64,000 nucleotides of DNA from contig NZ_JAUQOM010000001.1 of assembly GCF_030580935.1 (NCBI RefSeq), forward strand, positions 806,001 through 870,000, in the 5' to 3' direction. Each line of letters starts with the position of its first letter. The first letter of the stretch is position 1. Of this stretch, positions 61,164-64,000 are shown one piece after another. Under the pieces are notes generated by a model that made no database searches, was not told the origin of the DNA, and saw only the letters and a program-made list of their open reading frames with translations. This stretch comes from Sphingobium cyanobacteriorum. GTDB lineage: Bacteria > Pseudomonadota > Alphaproteobacteria > Sphingomonadales > Sphingomonadaceae. A program made the position numbers and the translations under genes.

Positions 61164-63080
61164 TCAAATCTCCAGTTGCGATCCCAGTTCGACCACCCGG
61201 TTCACCGGCAGCTTGAAAAACTCCATCGGGCTTTCGGCATTGCGGATCATCCAGGCGAACAGCTTTTCGCGCCAGATCGCCATGCCGGGCCGGGACGACG
61301 GGATCAGCGTCTGGCGGCTCAGGAAATAGCTGCTGTCCTTGACCGTGATCGGCCCGCTGCAATCCTGCACCGATTTCAACGCGGCGGGAATGTCGACCTC
61401 CTCCATGAAGCCATGGTTCAGCACCAGCCGGTAAAAGCCTTCGCCCTGCGGGGTCAGTTCGGTCCGTCCCTCCTCGCGCAGATGGGGCACGCCCTGGGTG
61501 CGCACGGTCAGGATGATGTTGCGTTCGTGCAGGATGCGGTTGTGCTTCACATTGTGGAGCAGCGCGGGCGGCACGCCGTCGGTGCTGGATGACAGGAAGA
61601 TGGCGGTGCCCGGCACGCGCTTGAGCGATCCGCTGGTCGACCGGATGAACAGGTCCAGCTCCATCGCCCCGTCGCGCAGCCGCTCGCGCATGATCCGCCG
61701 CCCGGTCGCCCAGGTGGTCAGGCCGACAAAGGCGATCGCCGCGACCAGCAGCGGGAACCAGCCGCCATCGGGAATCTTGGTCGCGTTGGACGCGAAATAG
61801 GCGCCGTCCACGATCAGGAAGGCCAGGGTCACGCCGCCCGCGACCAGCGGGTGCCAGCGCCACACGCTAAAGGTCAGCACGCCGACCATGCAGGCGGTGA
61901 TCAGCATCGTGCCGGTGACGGCGATGCCATAGGCCGCGGCCAGATCGGTCGAGCTGCCAAAGCTCAGCACCAGCAGGATGACGAAGATCAGCAGCGCGAC
62001 ATTGACCAGCGGGACATAGATCTGTCCGGCCGCCGACGCGCTGGTGTGCAATATGCGCAGGCGCGGCAGGAAACCCAGTTGCACCGCCTGTTGCGTGACG
62101 GAGAAAGCGCCCGAAATCACCGCCTGGCTGGCGATGATCGTCGCCATCGTCGCCAGGATCACCAGCGGCAGCCGCGCCCATTCCGGCGCCATCAGGAAGA
62201 AGGGATTGGCGGCGGCGGCAGGTTCGTCCAGCAGCAGCGCGCCCTGCCCCAGATAGTTGAGCAACAGGCAGGGAAAGGCGGCATAGAGCCAGGCGATGCT
62301 GATCGCCTTGCGCCCGAAATGGCCCATATCGGCATAGAGCGCCTCCGCCCCCGTCACCGCCAGCACGACCGACCCCAGCGCCAGGAACGCCAGCCCCGGA
62401 TCGAACGCAAAGAAACGCACCGCCCAGAGCGGGTTCACAATGGCGATGATGTCGGGATGACGCACGATGTTGAAGATGCCGAGCGCGGCCAGCACCAGGA
62501 AATAGACCACCATCACCGGCCCGAACAGCGCGCCGACCCTGGCCGTGCCATGGCGCTGGATCAGGAACAGCCCGACCAGGATGGCGATCGCGATCGGTAG
62601 CACCAGCGGCGTCAGGCTCGCCTGCACCACGGTCAGTCCCTCCACCGCCGACAGCACCGAAATGGCAGGCGTAATGATCGCATCGCCATAGAAGAGCGCG
62701 GTCGCCAGCACGCCCAGCATCGCGATCCACGGCGTCCAGCGCGACGGCCCCAGCCGCCGCCCGATCAGCGCCAGCAACGCCATGCTGCCGCCTTCGCCAT
62801 GATTGTCCGCGCGCATGACGATGAACACATATTTGACCGTGACGATCAGCGTCATCGTCCAGAAGATCAGCGACAGCACGCCATAGATATGCAGCGGATC
62901 GACCGCCAGCGGATGGTGGCCGACGAAACTTTCCTTGAGCGCGTAGAGCGGCGAGGTGCCGATATCACCAAAGACGACGCCCAGCGCGCCCAGCGCCAAC
63001 GGGGCAAGGCCCTGTTGCGGCGTCCCGCCATGGGGCTGCGCATCGGCGGCGGGCATGGCCCTGTCGATTTCTTCGTTCAT
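61164..63080 (-). CDS. kup: potassium uptake protein Kup
   Basis: A 638-residue low-affinity potassium transporter. The opening [24 protein letters not shown] is the Kup/HAK hallmark. About twelve membrane helices follow ([27 protein letters not shown] is typical) and then a cytoplasmic C-terminus from about 470 ([23 protein letters not shown]). ATG 63080 is chosen; the open frame to 63191 encodes an atypical stretch overlapping direct repeats. It is convergent with the TelA operon. Confidence 0.95.
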   Translation of the reverse strand: MNEEIDRAMPAADAQPHGGTPQQGLAPLALGALGVVFGDIGTSPLYALKESFVGHHPLAVDPLHIYGVLSLIFWTMTLIVTVKYVFIVMRADNHGEGGSMALLALIGRRLGPSRWTPWIAMLGVLATALFYGDAIITPAISVLSAVEGLTVVQASLTPLVLPIAIAILVGLFLIQRHGTARVGALFGPVMVVYFLVLAALGIFNIVRHPDIIAIVNPLWAVRFFAFDPGLAFLALGSVVLAVTGAEALYADMGHFGRKAISIAWLYAAFPCLLLNYLGQGALLLDEPAAAANPFFLMAPEWARLPLVILATMATIIASQAVISGAFSVTQQAVQLGFLPRLRILHTSASAAGQIYVPLVNVALLIFVILLVLSFGSSTDLAAAYGIAVTGTMLITACMVGVLTFSVWRWHPLVAGGVTLAFLIVDGAYFASNATKIPDGGWFPLLVAAIAFVGLTTWATGRRIMRERLRDGAMELDLFIRSTSGSLKRVPGTAIFLSSSTDGVPPALLHNVKHNRILHERNIILTVRTQGVPHLREEGRTELTPQGEGFYRLVLNHGFMEEVDIPAALKSVQDCSGPITVKDSSYFLSRQTLIPSSRPGMAIWREKLFAWMIRNAESPMEFFKLPVNRVVELGSQLEI

Positions 63081-63102
63081 GTCCGTGCGATGCCATGGAC
63101 CG

Positions 63103-63151
63103 GCATACAGTTTCCATAGGAGGAATGCCCCAGTCGCATAGTATTTCCATA
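63103..63151. promoter_or_regulatory. direct repeats upstream of kup
   Basis: GCATACAGTTTCCATA (63103-63118) and GCATAGTATTTCCATA (63136-63151) agree at 13 of 16 bases and are 33 bases apart, about three helical turns. They lie 20-70 bases upstream of the kup start. Two regulator-binding sites on the same DNA face are plausible. Confidence 0.5.
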
Positions 63152-63274
63152 TGATTCCGGGAATTGCCGTCAAATTCCTACGATATTCCAACGGATCGGC
63201 GCTTTTTCTCCTCTCGAATAGCTATGCGGCCATCGGTAGATGGCGTGCCTCCCCTGTCGCATGGAGGCGATCCT

Positions 63275-63544
63275 ATGACGCACTGGCGTCCCTCTCTCAC
63301 CGCGCGAATCGGCGCGCGCCTGCTGGGCCTCGCGCTGCTCTGGAGCCTCCGGCCGGAAGGCGCCTGGTTGCACCGGCTCGTGCGGGCGTCACCCTCGACC
63401 ACCCCGGCCCAGTTCCTGCTGGCGGTCCTCTGCGTCCTGAGCGCCAGCGCGGGGACAGCCTTGCTGCTGATGGGACCGGGATTGTGGAAGCCGGCGCCGG
63501 TCGCGCGCCGCTGGCAGCATCATGGCCTGCCATCGGGTGGATGA
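63275..63544 (+). CDS. small membrane protein of unknown function
   Basis: An 89-residue protein with a hydrophobic or amphipathic first segment (ARIGARLLGLALLWSLRPEG) and a membrane helix (FLLAVLCVLSASAGTALLLMGPGLW). GGAGG lies ten bases before ATG 63275, strongly supporting this start; the frame is open back to 63164. No family is recognised. It diverges from kup. Confidence 0.65.
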   Translation: MTHWRPSLTARIGARLLGLALLWSLRPEGAWLHRLVRASPSTTPAQFLLAVLCVLSASAGTALLLMGPGLWKPAPVARRWQHHGLPSGG

Positions 63545-63821
63545 TCGGTCGGGCGGGGGCGGCAGCGGCAGCGCAAAAATCGTCCCGAACGGCCATGGCG
63601 CGTGCAGTTCGCCAGTGGACCGTCCGGGATCGCAGCGCCGCCTTGCTTGGAGAGGCATGGCAACGCTGTCCCGGCGATTTAGGAGATTCGCGCATCGCGT
63701 GCAACCATCTTTATGCGACAGGCAGAAATAAGGGGGCCAGCGACCCGATCGCCCCCCTCGCGCCATCACTCCCGCGCTATCATCCCTTGCTCTCCACCCT
63801 CAGAAAACCGCCATGGCGGCG

Positions 63822-64000
63822 TCAGCGCGCCACCGACAGGCGATAGACCATCGCATGATGATAGGGTTTGCCGGGGTCGACACGCGCCGACACGAAATTC
63901 GGCTTGTTGGGCGCATCGGGAAATTTCTGCGGTTCCAGCGCGATGCCGTCACCCATGCGATACAGGTGGCCACCCTTGCCGACCAGCGTGCCGTCCAGGA
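63822..64000 (-). CDS. aldose 1-epimerase (galactose mutarotase), 3' end
   Basis: The last 58 codons of a gene that runs off the window. The C-terminus GIALEPQKFPDAPNKPNFVSARVDPGKPYHHAMVYRLS matches the GalM-type aldose 1-epimerase end, where the catalytic Glu sits in the ALEPQ motif. It would interconvert alpha and beta anomers of hexoses. The 5' part is not in view. Confidence 0.88.
   Translation of the reverse strand, partial: LDGTLVGKGGHLYRMGDGIALEPQKFPDAPNKPNFVSARVDPGKPYHHAMVYRLSVAR

Overview
The window is chromosomal DNA of a GC-rich alphaproteobacterium, most likely a sphingomonad (Sphingobium-like). This rests on inference, not a database match. The supports are the high GC, the alphaproteobacterial neighbourhood rne / amiC / PBP1A / prfB, the rpmH-rnpA-yidD-yidC-engB block, an RNase E with a long acidic insert in S1 and a terminal GWW motif, exosortase-A-associated glycosylation genes, and palindromic intergenic repeats of the sphingomonad type. 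No rRNA, tRNA, CRISPR array or insertion sequence was seen.

Layout. 0-5 kb: gamma-glutamyltransferase, a small lipoprotein, SufE, an exported methyltransferase-fold lipoprotein and release factor 2. 5-13 kb: an inserted exported protein, then PBP1A and a Tat-type AmiC amidase on the minus strand, facing RNase E. 13-15 kb: a periplasmic M48 protease/TPR protein and a DsbA-like oxidoreductase. 15-22 kb: rpmH-rnpA-yidD-yidC-engB, a PhnA-like protein, DoxX, CstA and YbdD. 22-24.3 kb: XdhC, then an S24-type repressor diverging from two small genes across a control region with palindromic operators. 24.3-29 kb: glycosyltransferase, O-glycosylation ligase and small membrane proteins of an exosortase-A-type locus. 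29-32 kb: a PfpI-family protein, topoisomerase IB and MscS.

31.7-34.1 kb is the outlier. It holds one AT-richer gene for a phage tailspike-like beta-helix protein, with its own terminator and a promoter whose start site is covered by GTTC-N7-GTTC, the alphaproteobacterial LexA box. No other phage gene is present, so this looks like a domesticated, SOS-controlled tailspike/depolymerase. Next come a dipeptide epimerase, an unusual methyltransferase-TM-anti-sigma-like fusion, an ABC exporter and a PilZ protein.

39-45 kb: a TonB-ExbB-ExbD-ExbD energy-transduction operon, an exported hypothetical protein, homoserine dehydrogenase and class II fructose bisphosphatase. 45-55 kb: a MerC protein behind a Zur-like box, a MASE1-PAS-GGDEF cyclase, glpD-glpK, clpS, and a polyhydroxyalkanoate module (phasin, phaC) with twin PhaR-like operators at the phasin promoter. 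54-64 kb: an alanine-type aminotransferase, a DUF2721 protein, an orphan [2Fe-2S] subunit, an acetate symporter pair, a TelA/XpaC-like operon, Kup, and the end of a galM-like gene.

Much of the window is envelope-related: peptidoglycan synthesis and splitting, outer-membrane quality control, membrane insertion, TonB energization and glycan export. The carbon-storage genes (glycerol entry, gluconeogenesis, PHA) form a second theme. The most unusual items are the SOS-box tailspike gene, the methyltransferase/anti-sigma fusion, and several candidate RNA- or operator-level controls at 2.35, 8.3, 10.0, 23.7, 45.6 and 52.3 kb.
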